From: Desulfobacterales bacterium
Lineage (GTDB): Bacteria; Desulfobacterota; Desulfobacteria; Desulfobacterales; Desulfobacteraceae
Direction of reading: 5' to 3'
DNA length: 12,332 nucleotides
NCBI GenBank assembly: GCA_022361135.1
Contig: JAKSBM010000231.1
Span: 1-12,332, forward strand
Shown here: positions 11,552 through 12,332 of the stretch, piece by piece
How positions within the stretch are numbered: position 1 is the stretch's first letter
How the letters are laid out: every line of letters begins with the position of its first letter
The notes under the pieces: model-generated
What the model was told of the DNA's origin: nothing
Database searches by the model: none
What the model saw: the letters and a program-made list of their open reading frames with translations, nothing else
Translations under genes and position numbers: made by a program

Positions 11552-12332
11552 ATGTCACGATTTATTGATTCCAACCGGGTCCACAATTTTCTCCACGACC
11601 CCTCGGCCCTTTTGGGGGCGGCCCTGATCCTGATTTTTGCCTTCATTGCCATCTTTGCACCGCTTTTAGCGCCCATGGATCCCTATGACTTAACAAATAT
11701 CGACCTGGGCAATGCCCTGCTCTCCCCGGCCTGGATGGACGGGGGCAGCTTCCATTTCCCCCTGGGCACCGACGACCAGGGCCGGGGCATCCTTTCCACC
11801 ATCCTCTACGGACTGCGCACCTCCTTGCTGGTGGGGTTTACCACGGTACTCATCTCCGGCACCCTGGGTATCCTTCTGGGGCTCTTTGGCGGATACTACG
11901 GGGGATTTCTGGACAGCATGATCATGCGGGCCGCGGACACGGTATTCTCCTTTTCCACCACCCTGCTGGCCATCCTCCTTTTGGGGGTCTTTGAAAGCCG
12001 TAACATCTGGACCGTCATCTTTGCCATCTGCATTGCCGGCTGGGTGAAATATGCCCGGACCATCCGGGGCTCGGTGCTGGAGGTAAAGGAAAACGCCTAT
12101 GTCACAGCAGCGGCCGCATGCGGGGCCAAGGACAGCCGGATCCTGTTCAAGCACATTCTGCCCAATGCCCTGCCCCCCATCTTTGTTCTCATGGCCGTGG
12201 ACATGGCCGTGGTCATCATGCTGGAGGCCACCTTGAGCTTTCTGGGGGTGGGGGTTCCCATCACCGAACCCTCCCTGGGCATGATGATCTCCATTGGGAA
12301 AAATTATATCTACGCGGACATGTGGTGGATGG
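11552..12332 (+). CDS. dppC: ABC transporter permease, DppC/OppC-like (3' end outside window)
   Basis: The frame is open from the ATG at 11552 to the window end, giving 260 residues so far; family members are usually about 280-310. It has the short cytoplasmic N-terminus, a first membrane helix near 18-40, and then the diagnostic LGTDDQGRGILSTILYGLRTSL (71-92). The EAA loop is ENAYVTAAAACGAKDSRILFKHILPN (180-205, Gly191 included), followed by LEATLSFLGVGV (224-235). It pairs with the preceding permease to form the channel. AGGAGG overlaps the upstream TAG stop (11541-11547) and lies 4 bases before the ATG, implying translational coupling. Confidence 0.92.
   Translation, partial: MSRFIDSNRVHNFLHDPSALLGAALILIFAFIAIFAPLLAPMDPYDLTNIDLGNALLSPAWMDGGSFHFPLGTDDQGRGILSTILYGLRTSLLVGFTTVLISGTLGILLGLFGGYYGGFLDSMIMRAADTVFSFSTTLLAILLLGVFESRNIWTVIFAICIAGWVKYARTIRGSVLEVKENAYVTAAAACGAKDSRILFKHILPNALPPIFVLMAVDMAVVIMLEATLSFLGVGVPITEPSLGMMISIGKNYIYADMWWM

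Overview
The window looks like chromosomal DNA of a Gram-negative, GC-rich, probably Desulfobacterota (deltaproteobacterial) organism. The clues are PEP-CTERM/exosortase-type surface proteins, several c-di-GMP-I (GEMM-I) riboswitches, signal-peptide-bearing periplasmic proteins and strong Shine-Dalgarno sequences. The taxon is an inference; no marker gene is present.

Layout, all genes on the + strand: (1) 1-1050 holds the 3' end of a YbaK/ProX-type aminoacyl-tRNA deacylase, a 440-base stretch without a convincing gene, and a small Dabb (stress-responsive alpha/beta-barrel) protein with its terminator. (2) 1067-5467 is the striking part: four tandem copies of one cassette. Each has a conserved 20-base element, a constant gap of 71-73 bases, a GEMM-I aptamer, a terminator that overlaps the aptamer's 3' side, a PEP-CTERM secreted-protein gene, and an intrinsic terminator with a GCAGG-type stem. 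Units 2-4 (2270, 3403, 4638) are intact paralogues of 216-232 aa. Unit 1 is a remnant: its gene has lost about 150 internal codons, its aptamer has mutated core bases, and its overlapping terminator is the strongest of the four. (3) 5590-6627 encodes a DNA-binding protein with an N-terminal XRE-like helix-turn-helix and a C-terminal domain I do not recognise. (4) 6899-12332 is a peptide/nickel/opine-family ABC transporter operon in the order ATPase, ATPase, binding protein, permease, permease (dppD-dppF-dppA-dppB-dppC-like); the last gene runs off the window.

How it may work together: aptamer folding and terminator formation use the same RNA strand, so ligand binding should favour read-through. 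High c-di-GMP would then switch on several related exported proteins made to be processed by an exosortase encoded elsewhere. That fits c-di-GMP's established role in promoting biofilm/matrix states and the known association of PEP-CTERM proteins with exopolysaccharide. The base at the ligand-discriminating position (G20 in Vc2 numbering) is G in all four copies, which argues for c-di-GMP over cyclic AMP-GMP. The transporter operon and its neighbouring regulator have no visible link to the array beyond adjacency.
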